From Ruminococcus bicirculans (ex Wegman et al. 2014) (GTDB lineage Bacteria; Bacillota; Clostridia; Oscillospirales; Ruminococcaceae): 64,000 nt of DNA. The translations under genes were made by a program, and so were the position numbers. A model generated the notes under the pieces. The model saw nothing but the letters and a program-made list of their open reading frames with translations. It did no database searches and was not told where the DNA came from. Shown here piece by piece: positions 52,616-59,753 of this stretch; the stretch's first letter is position 1; every line of letters begins with the position of its first letter. Where the stretch lies: positions 620,001 to 684,000 of the forward strand of contig NZ_HF545617.1 in assembly GCF_000723465.1 (NCBI RefSeq), read 5' to 3'.

Positions 52616-53388
52616 CACGACATCTCCTTTCCGTAATATTTTCTCAGCAGACCTATGATAAAAAGCTGACCTTTTCCCGTAACAAACGTCTGCTGATAGG
52701 TCTTTGTCATAGTCGGAGTTTCAAAAACCGACTCCTTAACAGCAAAATATCCGCAGTCGATAAAAGTCTGATAGGGGAGATTGTTTGCCATAAGCACGCC
52801 TTTTCCTTTCAGCCAACTATAGAGCCTGTTTCTGCCGACAGGGATATTTTCGGCTCTCGCAAGCTTCGCCATAGCGTTCATGTCAATGAGATTGGTTGTA
52901 TCAGAAACCTGTTTCGCAAACTCCACCAACGGTTCGTCGTGGCGGATACGCTCGTTGAGCTGATTTATCGCCATCATCTGCAGACGGAAAAGATTCTGAT
53001 ACGGCTCGTCGAGGAATGGGAGATAGTTATCGATAAACATATCTTCGTTAGCTACGTAGCCGCCTGTTTGATTGATTTGAGGCAGGATCTTATCAAATAT
53101 CCACGACTCAAATTCCGCAGCTCTTGGCAGTTTGCTGTGTGCGACAAGTCTGTAAACATCGCCCTCAGGAATAAAAATCATCTTAATGGTCTTGCTTGGG
53201 GACTGCGGATGAGGTAGGTCGTGTTTCACGCCCCACCTGCAATGCCGCCTTATTGCGTCCTTTGTGTTGCTGTAGCCCAATGCAGAAGCCACATCCTTGC
53301 CGCAGAACATGATTCTGCCGTTATCTTCCTTTAAAATTCTGAGCGAACCAAATTCCTCATTTTCAAATATCTTTATCATATTATTCAT
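52615..53388 (-). CDS. Phage-type antirepressor (BRO-N/KilA-C)
   Basis: 257 aa from ATG 53388 (AGGAG seven nt before). The N-terminal BRO domain includes GRIMFCGKDVASALGYSNTK and the C-terminal KilAC-type domain includes VGRNRLYSWLKGKGVLMANN. Antirepressors of this type relieve phage or ICE repressors. It overlaps the C5 methyltransferase by 8 nt. It may control ICE induction, or have come from a prophage. Confidence 0.85.
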   Translation of the reverse strand: MNNMIKIFENEEFGSLRILKEDNGRIMFCGKDVASALGYSNTKDAIRRHCRWGVKHDLPHPQSPSKTIKMIFIPEGDVYRLVAHSKLPRAAEFESWIFDKILPQINQTGGYVANEDMFIDNYLPFLDEPYQNLFRLQMMAINQLNERIRHDEPLVEFAKQVSDTTNLIDMNAMAKLARAENIPVGRNRLYSWLKGKGVLMANNLPYQTFIDCGYFAVKESVFETPTMTKTYQQTFVTGKGQLFIIGLLRKYYGKEMS

Positions 53389-54652
53389 TTGCATTCTCCT
53401 TGTCAATTTCTAAAATAAACCTTGCAAGAGCCTCAATAACATTCGTAGTAACGGCATTTCCTGCCTGCTTGTAAAGCTGTGCGTCGGACATTCCGGTTGC
53501 CGCCACCTTGTTGAACTGCTCGTCTGTAAACCCCTGCAAACGCCAGCATTCCAAAGGCATGAGCCTGCGGATATATCCGCAGTAGATCACCCCGTGTTTA
53601 TCGGTGACAGTTATCGTAAACATCGGTTCGTTTGGGAGTTTAAATCTTCGCCCTTGCTGACGAACTTTCTCCTTTTCGGGAGTAAGCACCGCAATCGGAT
53701 CGCTAATCACGATCACCCCCGACTTTTCTCCTTTATGGTGACCTATACCGCTGTCCTGCCTTGACGTTATGCACCTCGCAAGCTCTGTAACTTTCGGTTC
53801 GGGATTCATATCGATACACATAGCGTAATATCCCTGATTACAGCTTGTTGTCAGCGTGTGTGCTACATCGTGACCTACACGTCCTCGTCTTGAATTAATG
53901 TTAGGGTAGGCGAGATCAATACTGTCGCCGGGCAGAGCGATCTGATAGCCCGACTTAGTTTTTGATTTTATCGGCAGGCCGATTATCTCATAAAGGCCTG
54001 TTTTTCCTCCGAAACCGCCAGCCTGACTTGTAAGGGTTATGCTCAGTCCGTCGGCTGAATATACTCTGTTGCCCTCTCTGCCTGAAATTCTTTTGACAAG
54101 AGTTTTTGGATTTGCATCTGTGAAAGACAATACTTTTCCGGAACACTTTTCTCTATGAAATCCGATAATATACACTCTTTTTCGGGATTGGGCGACTCTA
54201 AAATTTGCGCTGTTAAGCACCTGCCATGCGACATCGTACCCCAATTCGTCCAGCGAACCAAGGATGGTCGCAAACGTCCTGCCTGAGTCATGCGATAACA
54301 ATCCGGGTACGTTCTCAAGCAGCAGATATTTAGGTTTTTTAACGGCAGCGATTCTGGCAATTTCAAAGAACAGAGTTCCTCTTGCGTCGTCAAATCCGCC
54401 CCTTTTTCCAGCGATTGAAAAGCTTTGGCAAGGGAAGCCTCCGCATATAAGGTCGAGATTAGGCAGCTCGTTTGGGTCGATCTTTCTTGCGTCATCGTAA
54501 TACACCTCGTTTCTTGTATCGTACAACGTTTCGTATGCTTTCTTTGCATATTTGTCTATTTCACAATAACCGACGCACTTGAATCCGCCTGCTTTTTCAA
54601 GCCCTGAGCGAAATCCGCCGATACCTGCAAAGATATCGAAATATTTTATCAT
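53381..54652 (-). CDS. C5-cytosine DNA methyltransferase
   Basis: 423 aa. Motif I FDIFAGIGGFRSGLEKAG, motif IV GGFPCQSFS (catalytic Cys), motif VI LLENVPGL, motif VIII QSRKRVYIIGF and the final GNAVTTNVIEA are all in order, with a variable target-recognition region. No endonuclease gene is beside it, so it is an orphan, used against host restriction like the Dam-type enzyme nearby. Confidence 0.92.
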   Translation of the reverse strand: MIKYFDIFAGIGGFRSGLEKAGGFKCVGYCEIDKYAKKAYETLYDTRNEVYYDDARKIDPNELPNLDLICGGFPCQSFSIAGKRGGFDDARGTLFFEIARIAAVKKPKYLLLENVPGLLSHDSGRTFATILGSLDELGYDVAWQVLNSANFRVAQSRKRVYIIGFHREKCSGKVLSFTDANPKTLVKRISGREGNRVYSADGLSITLTSQAGGFGGKTGLYEIIGLPIKSKTKSGYQIALPGDSIDLAYPNINSRRGRVGHDVAHTLTTSCNQGYYAMCIDMNPEPKVTELARCITSRQDSGIGHHKGEKSGVIVISDPIAVLTPEKEKVRQQGRRFKLPNEPMFTITVTDKHGVIYCGYIRRLMPLECWRLQGFTDEQFNKVAATGMSDAQLYKQAGNAVTTNVIEALARFILEIDKENANE

Positions 54653-54670
54653 TTACCACGTTCCTTTCCG

Positions 54671-54706
54671 CAATAAAAAACGGCCAAGCTTCCTTAACTT
54701 GACTGT
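54671..54706 (-). terminator. Probable terminator between DUF4314 and C5 methyltransferase genes
   Basis: Imperfect stem AACAGTCAAG/CTTGGCCGTT with TTTTTT on the minus strand, right after the DUF4314 stop. It resembles the sequence at 37774-37806. Confidence 0.5.
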
Positions 54707-54972
54707 TACATTGACATATTCATTTCTTCTCCCTCTGTTTGTTCCGATTCTTCTCTGATAACGTGAAAATCGTCCACGCCTGGGAGCACGCCAAGCATTC
54801 TGCCATTGTCAAAGACACAATGCAAAGTGCCTATGTCATCAACGTGATCGACCCTGCCAAGAGTCCCCGACTCAACAGGGAACGGGTCATCATTCATTCT
54901 GTCAAGGCAGATGCGAGTTCCTTCGGGATATCGTTCTTTCAGCCATTCTACTTTCTTTTCGTAATACATCAT
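54706..54972 (-). CDS. DUF4314 protein
   Basis: 88 aa. YPEGTRICLDRMNDD, GRVDHVDDIGTLHCVFDNG and LGVLPGVDDFHVI are the typical DUF4314 motifs, forming a small SH3-like beta barrel. It is widely found in Firmicute ICEs with DUF3846 and methyltransferases. Function unknown. Confidence 0.85.
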   Translation of the reverse strand: MMYYEKKVEWLKERYPEGTRICLDRMNDDPFPVESGTLGRVDHVDDIGTLHCVFDNGRMLGVLPGVDDFHVIREESEQTEGEEMNMSM

Positions 54973-54980
54973 AAATCACC

Positions 54981-55805
54981 TCACAATGTCATTTCAGGTT
55001 CTTCGGTCAGCTCTTTGGATTGAGTGCGATCCATTTCCTCCGTCGTTTGCAATGACCAGCTGTCATCAAAACTCCAAAAGCTGACATAGATCTCGCCGTC
55101 AGGAGTTTTTATCGGTCTTTGTTCCAGACTCTCTCCTGCACCGTCGCTGAGCTGACCGATAAAATATTCACGGAGATCTTCAAGTTCATCTTTCGTAAGC
55201 TGACCGTAAACGCTTGCTGTAACAACTCCCACAAGTTCTTCGTCATTTTCTTCGACAGACATAAATGCCGAAAACACCTTTTGGTCAACAGAATTTCCTC
55301 TATTGTACCAATGCATCAGACCTCGCTCTTTTTCCTCAGGCAGATTAAAATCGCTGATAAAATAATTTATCTCCGATTCGTAAGCAGAAGCCTCATTGGG
55401 TGAGATTTCATTGTATTCATCATCGTCCCATCTGCTGATCTCAAGAGGGCAGTAAAATTTCATTTCCTGCAAATGCATTTGCATATGATTTTCGTAAAGC
55501 AGTTTTGCATTTGGAATATACTGAGCATATCGTGCATAAGGTGCGCCCTCTGATTCGATCAGCAGTCCGTCGCCCTGATCGTCATCGTATATGAGCAGGC
55601 AATGATACTGATTATTTACGTCGCAGAACATAAGGTCTGTGTTTTCTGCGATCAGATCATTGTCCTGCATCGGATGCCTTTTCAGGCGTTCAAATTTGTC
55701 ATGGGTGACTGCTTCTGCCTTTTCCACCACGCAAACTCTTGTACCGAACTCTGGCTCTTTGCGGAGCAGATTTGCATTGATCACAAGTTTTTCATTCATT
55801 GTCAT
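54981..55805 (-). CDS. Conserved ICE-end protein of unknown function
   Basis: 274 aa. It begins with LVINANLLRKEPEFGTRVCV and ends with a domain containing PIKTPDGEIYVSFWSFDDSW; acidic overall, soluble, no catalytic motif seen. It is the last ICE gene before chromosomal DNA and heads the DUF4314-methyltransferase operon. A hairpin with a T run lies upstream. Similar genes sit at this position in related elements, but I cannot name the family. Confidence 0.6.
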   Translation of the reverse strand: MTMNEKLVINANLLRKEPEFGTRVCVVEKAEAVTHDKFERLKRHPMQDNDLIAENTDLMFCDVNNQYHCLLIYDDDQGDGLLIESEGAPYARYAQYIPNAKLLYENHMQMHLQEMKFYCPLEISRWDDDEYNEISPNEASAYESEINYFISDFNLPEEKERGLMHWYNRGNSVDQKVFSAFMSVEENDEELVGVVTASVYGQLTKDELEDLREYFIGQLSDGAGESLEQRPIKTPDGEIYVSFWSFDDSWSLQTTEEMDRTQSKELTEEPEMTL

Positions 55806-55883
55806 TCCTCCGTTCGTATAGTTTTTTGTTTTTTAATAGTATAGCTGCCACATTGGTATCACAACCTTTCCTTAGAAATGAAA

Positions 55884-55938
55884 AAAGGCTGTTTTATCAT
55901 CGTCACTTAAATTCGTGACAATAGACAAAACAGCCTTT
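55884..55938. terminator. Long hairpin with T runs, upstream of the last ICE operon
   Basis: A 12-bp stem, AAAGGCTGTTTT/AAAACAGCCTTT, with inner GTCAC/GTGAC; T run on the minus strand. It could insulate the ICE from chromosomal transcripts or attenuate the operon. Confidence 0.6.
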
Positions 55939-55939
55939 A

Positions 55940-56110
55940 AAACTTTGTGATTATTTTTTCATAACAAATCGGCAGGCTCAGAGCGAAATCTGCTCAAAGT
56001 CTGCCGTTATGTTCGATATTTTTTGTTGTGTAGGGTTCGACTCCCTTTTTTCGTGAAAACCGGTGAAAAGCATCCACGGTTTTACACTAAAATTTTCCGC
56101 TTTCTAAACA
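55940..56110. other. Probable ICE right-end region
   Basis: No gene. Two dyads: CGGCAG/CTGCCG with inner GAGC/GCTC (about 55971-56007) and AAAACCG/CGGTTTT (about 56057-56084). The ICE genes stop left of it and chromosomal tRNA-Thr begins right of it, so the attachment junction should lie here. The exact junction cannot be placed without an empty site. Confidence 0.4.
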
Positions 56111-56111
56111 T

Positions 56112-56139
56112 CAAAAAAGCCCGTAAATACGGGCTTTTT
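56112..56139. terminator. Terminator after tRNA-Thr
   Basis: GCCCGTA-AA-TACGGGC with A and T runs on both sides, usable in both directions. Confidence 0.8.
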
Positions 56140-56169
56140 CAGGTGAATATCCATTTGGTATCACCAATA

Positions 56170-56245
<76 letters not shown>

Positions 56246-56311
56246 AAACCAATTACAGTAATATATTATACACTATCTCTGCCGCTTTGTCAAGCCCTTT
56301 TCACAACTTTT

Positions 56312-57202
56312 TTACTCTATTCCCTCATCATCATCGTCATCTGCCTGAACACTTGGGTCGTAATCATCATATGTGTCCATAAAATTGTACTTCTTGCCCT
56401 TGTATTCGTATTGTATCACAGTGCGCAGATTGACGTTGTAAACGCTCTTGAAGATATTGTTTTCGATGTTGGGATTGGTGGCACGAAACTTTGCTATAAG
56501 CTCCTTCATTTCCTGCCGCTTTGATACTTCACCTTTTTTCTCTAGCCCCTCGTAGCTCTCAGTGAAACGGCAGGCACAGCGGATAAAATGCAGATCGTTC
56601 TGCTCCACCCAGCGGATAATGTCCGCCTCTTTCACCATGTACAGTGGTCTGATAAGCTCCATGCCTGCGTAGTTCCTCGAGTGTAGCTTCGGCATCATAG
56701 TCTGAATCTGTCCTCCGTATACCATGCTCATGAGTATGGTTTCTATAACATCATCAAAATGATGTCCCAAAGCTATCTTGTTGCATCCAAGGTCCTGCGC
56801 AAATTTGTAAAGCCAGCCACGTCTCATTCTTGCACAAAGATAGCATGGGTTGCGTTTTGTGTTGTATGCAATGTCAAAGACCTTTGTTTCAAACATCTTT
56901 ATGGGTATTCCCATAAGCGCCGCATTGTCGATTATCCTCTGCCTGTTTGCGTCGCTGTAGCCGGGGTTCATCACAATAAACTCCAGCCCGATATCCATGC
57001 CCTGATATTTCTGCAAATGCTGCATACACTTAGCAAGGAGCATTGAGTCCTTGCCGCCTGATATGCACACCGCTATTTTGTCCCCCGGCTTTATCATATC
57101 GTAACGCTCATATCCCATAACGAACTTGTTCCATATATCTCTGCGAAAATCAGTAACGATGCTCCGCTCTATCTTCTGCTGTGGCGTCAATATTCTTGAC
57201 AT
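56312..57202 (-). CDS. ttcA: TtcA-family tRNA 2-thiocytidine synthase-like protein
   Basis: 296 aa. PP-loop ATPase motif ISGGKDSMLLA near 50; CYLCARMRR with the first CxxC pair near 120; ALGHHFDDVIET; and a further cysteine pair in IRCACRF. These are the features of the TtcA/TuaA-type sulphurtransferases that thiolate tRNA using an iron-sulphur cluster. The start is ATG 57202. It is a chromosomal housekeeping gene next to tRNA-Thr. The acidic C-terminal tail (VQADDDDDEGIE) is unusual. Confidence 0.85.
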   Translation of the reverse strand: MSRILTPQQKIERSIVTDFRRDIWNKFVMGYERYDMIKPGDKIAVCISGGKDSMLLAKCMQHLQKYQGMDIGLEFIVMNPGYSDANRQRIIDNAALMGIPIKMFETKVFDIAYNTKRNPCYLCARMRRGWLYKFAQDLGCNKIALGHHFDDVIETILMSMVYGGQIQTMMPKLHSRNYAGMELIRPLYMVKEADIIRWVEQNDLHFIRCACRFTESYEGLEKKGEVSKRQEMKELIAKFRATNPNIENNIFKSVYNVNLRTVIQYEYKGKKYNFMDTYDDYDPSVQADDDDDEGIE

Positions 57203-57279
57203 CTCAAACTCTCCTTAAAATAATCAAATTACTAATTAAATTCTACTATTTTTATGGGAATTTGTCAACCATATTCATG

Positions 57280-57308
57280 TTGACATTATATTGTGATATT
57301 GTTATAAT
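57280..57308 (+). promoter_or_regulatory. Sigma-A promoter of the CYTH gene
   Basis: Perfect TTGACA (57280-57285), 17-bp spacer, TATAAT (57303-57308). Transcription should start about where the palindromic element begins. Confidence 0.75.
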
Positions 57309-57316
57309 AAAATAAA

Positions 57317-57488
57317 GGCAATACCGCACAAAGATTGTGCGTCAGATGCGTAGTCAGATTTTTTGTCAGATTGCATAAAAATTCCGCAGGCATACTGTTG
57401 TATGTCAAGGGATTTTTGTGTGATATGACGGAAAATCTGCAAGCAGATGGCGTGCAAAGCCGTCAGGCGGGCTTTGTGCGGTGTTGCC
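57317..57488. mobile_element. 172-bp MITE-like palindrome with TAAA target duplication
   Basis: Terminal inverted repeats GGCAATACCGCACAAAG and CTTTGTGCGGTGTTGCC (one mismatch) enclose a largely self-complementary sequence (CAGATTTT/AAAATCTG, GCATAC/GTATGTC). TAAA stands on both sides. No coding capacity. It fills the leader of the CYTH gene from the start of transcription nearly to the ribosome binding site. Confidence 0.65.
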
Positions 57489-57513
57489 TAAAGTATTAAA
57501 GCAGGAGGATATC

Positions 57514-58071
57514 ATGAGCGAAAATATAGAGCGTGAGATAAAAATTTCTCTCACAAAAGAACAATATAACACCGCTGTAAAGCTTTTTCAGTGGGGCAAA
57601 ATAATAGAGCAGACCAATTTTTATTATATCCCGCAAAGAGATTCAGGCATGACAAGTATCAGGGTAAGACAAATAGGGGATAAGTATTTTTTGCAGCTTA
57701 AAGCACCTATCTCCGAAAATGGTGCGCTTCATGTGAAAAAAGAGTATGAACAACAGCTTGACAGCCTGCCTAAAAAGCTCACCGCACAGGAGCTTTCAAA
57801 GCTTGTGGGGAGAGATTTCCCTGCCGCTGACCTTACAGGCTCTTTGCATACTCAGCGCAAGCTCTGCACCGATTTCGACCATGTTGAGATATGCCTAGAC
57901 AAAAGCGAATATCTCGGCGTGACCGACTATGAGTTGGAGCTTGAATATACAGCAGACTATCCCGAAAAGCCTTTGGAGATACTGAAAAATGCAGGTATCA
58001 CACAGGGAGAAGCGGTAATAGGCAAGTATGCAAGGTTTATGGAAAGAGCGAAAAAGCTGGGCAAGTGCTGA
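57514..58071 (+). CDS. CYTH-domain triphosphatase
   Basis: 185 aa from ATG 57514 (AGGAGG upstream; the frame upstream to 57481 is not needed). EREIKI is the ExExK signature of CYTH (triphosphate tunnel) proteins; further charged strand residues (RVRQIGDKYFLQLK, YELELEY) line the tunnel. Members hydrolyse thiamine triphosphate, inorganic triphosphate or form cAMP; the bacterial stand-alone form here is most likely a phosphatase. Its leader carries the MITE-like palindrome. Confidence 0.85.
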   Translation: MSENIEREIKISLTKEQYNTAVKLFQWGKIIEQTNFYYIPQRDSGMTSIRVRQIGDKYFLQLKAPISENGALHVKKEYEQQLDSLPKKLTAQELSKLVGRDFPAADLTGSLHTQRKLCTDFDHVEICLDKSEYLGVTDYELELEYTADYPEKPLEILKNAGITQGEAVIGKYARFMERAKKLGKC

Positions 58072-58143
58072 TTTTCGCCTATCTGCGGTCATTTTCTATG
58101 AAAAAGCACCCACAGCCTGCAAAGGTTTGGGCAATAATGATAA

Positions 58144-58172
58144 TTGACAGTGACGTTATAATATGTTATTAT
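58144..58172 (+). promoter_or_regulatory. Promoter of the substrate-binding protein gene
   Basis: TTGACA (58144-58149), 17-bp spacer, TATTAT (58167-58172). Confidence 0.65.
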
Positions 58173-58230
58173 ATTAAAGTGTTAAAACGTATGAAATGGT
58201 ATTTTGACGATACCCGAAAGGAAGTTAATA

Positions 58231-59085
58231 ATGAAAAGATCTATTTTTAAGACTATCGCATCACTTTCCGCTGCTGCCATGATGCTTTTGGCTGTAGGCT
58301 GCGGAAGCACATCTGATTCTTCATCAGCAGCAGGCACAAACAGCACAGCCGCTGCAACAGGCGAGGATAACTCACTTCAGAAAGTTCTTGATTCAGGCAA
58401 GCTTGTGCTTGGTCTTGACCCAACATTCAAGCCAATGGGCTACACGGACGAGAACGACAACATCGTAGGCTTTGATATCGACGTTGCAAAGGAAGTTTGC
58501 TCAAGACTTGGTGTAGAACTTGAAACTTACTCTGTAAACTGGGATACAAAGGAGCAGGATCTTAATGCAGGCACAATAGATTGTATCTGGAACGGCCTTT
58601 CTGTCAGCGATGAGAGAAAGAAAGTAATGCTCATGAGCGAGCCTTACATGAAGAATGAAATGGTGTTCGTTGTAAACGGCTCAAGCGACGTTGCTTCACA
58701 GGCTGATCTTGCAGGCAAGAACATTGCCGTGCAGAACGGCTCAACAGCACAGGAAACACTTCTTGCATCTGACGTTGTAGCAAATGGTGCGACAACAACG
58801 GAGCTTGCAACAAATGTTGAAGCCCTCCAGCAGTTGGAGCTTAACATGGTAGACGCAGCGTTCCTTGACTCAGTAGTTGCAAACTACGAGATATCCACAT
58901 CAGGCAAGGATTACAAGGTGCTTCCTGACGGCCTTGACCCAGAGGAGTACGCTATCGGCTTCAGACTTGGTGATCAGGCACTTTGCGACAAGATCGAGGA
59001 GATCCTTCACGAAATGAAGCAGGACGGCAAGCTCGCTGAGATATCAACAACTTGGTTCGGAAGCGACATCACGACCATAGAATAA
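58231..59085 (+). CDS. Amino-acid ABC transporter substrate-binding lipoprotein
   Basis: 284 aa from ATG 58231 (AAGGAAG). Lipobox LAVGCG and a short Ser/Ala linker, then a family 3 solute-binding domain: VLGLDPTFKPMGYTDENDNI, GFDIDVAKEVC and ISTTWFGSD at the end. It captures a polar amino acid and hands it to a permease. No permease or ATPase follows within the window; a terminator comes directly after, so partners are elsewhere. Confidence 0.9.
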   Translation: MKRSIFKTIASLSAAAMMLLAVGCGSTSDSSSAAGTNSTAAATGEDNSLQKVLDSGKLVLGLDPTFKPMGYTDENDNIVGFDIDVAKEVCSRLGVELETYSVNWDTKEQDLNAGTIDCIWNGLSVSDERKKVMLMSEPYMKNEMVFVVNGSSDVASQADLAGKNIAVQNGSTAQETLLASDVVANGATTTELATNVEALQQLELNMVDAAFLDSVVANYEISTSGKDYKVLPDGLDPEEYAIGFRLGDQALCDKIEEILHEMKQDGKLAEISTTWFGSDITTIE

Positions 59086-59100
59086 TCACAAAAACATTCA

Positions 59101-59133
59101 ATCGGACAGTCTTCGGGCTGTCCGATTTTTTTT
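59101..59133 (+). terminator. Terminator of the substrate-binding protein gene
   Basis: ATCGGACAG/CTGTCCGAT with a TCTTCGGG loop and eight T. Confidence 0.9.
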
Positions 59134-59169
59134 GCTTATTAAGTTTTTTTCGTGTCATATCTTTAGAAA

Positions 59170-59208
59170 ATAAAAAAGTCTCGCAAACAACGTGTTTACG
59201 AGATTTTT
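59170..59208 (-). terminator. Terminator after tRNA-Ser
   Basis: TCTCGTAAAC/GTTTGCGAGA on the minus strand (one G-U pair), followed by CTTTTTT. Confidence 0.75.
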
Positions 59209-59301
59209 TGGCGGAGAAGGAGGGATTCGAACCCTCGATGAGCTATTAACCCATACACGAGTTCCAGTCGTGCGCCATAAACCGGGCTAGGCGACTTCTC
59301 C
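59209..59301 (-). tRNA. tRNA-Ser (anticodon GGA)
   Basis: 93 nt with GGAGAAG/CTTCTCC acceptor, a long variable arm as in class II tRNAs, anticodon loop CTGGAAC (GGA), T arm GGGTTCGAATCCC and encoded CCA. Decodes UCC/UCU. Confidence 0.93.
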
Positions 59302-59663
59302 AGTTTATCATTTTTTATATGTGTCACACTATCTAAGCGACTTTAATATTATACCATATGATCTTTTACTTGTCAAGACATTTTTGAAACTTTTTTGTTC
59401 TTTTCTTATTCAGAATTACTGTGTAAAAAAAGTTTTCTCTGCGATGCTTTATTAACAATATTCTGAAAAGTTTTCATTTTATTTTCTATATGAACATGTT
59501 ACCGAAAATTTTCGCAATCTCGAAAACGATTAAGCAAATCATTTGGTTGATTTATAACAAATTTAATCAAATATATGTATTGGTAATATTGAAAATATCT
59601 TAATAATTTTACCACAAAAATAAAAAAGTCTTTAAAAAGTTTACGAAAATTCACAAAATGCCT
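59302..59663. other. A+T-rich intergenic stretch
   Basis: About 360 bp between tRNA-Ser and the GGDEF gene promoter. No gene, repeat or stable hairpin was recognised. Confidence 0.5.
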
Positions 59664-59692
59664 TTGACAACTCGAGGCAAATGTGGTATAAT
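59664..59692 (+). promoter_or_regulatory. Sigma-A promoter of the sensor-GGDEF gene
   Basis: TTGACA (59664-59669), 17-bp spacer, TATAAT (59687-59692). Confidence 0.8.
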
Positions 59693-59753
59693 ATTTGAAT
59701 GACTGTAGGGTGAAGTGCGTCTAAATGCGACATTATAGAGAAGGTGAGACATT

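Noticed and set aside
52600-53217. Plus-strand 205-codon frame opposite the antirepressor gene
   Set aside because: Antisense shadow of a recognised BRO/KilA-C protein.
56025-56055. GGGTTCGACTCCC resembling a tRNA T arm near the ICE right end
   Set aside because: No acceptor stem or CCA follows, so a tRNA-derived attachment site is not supported; the main ICE recombinases are serine enzymes.
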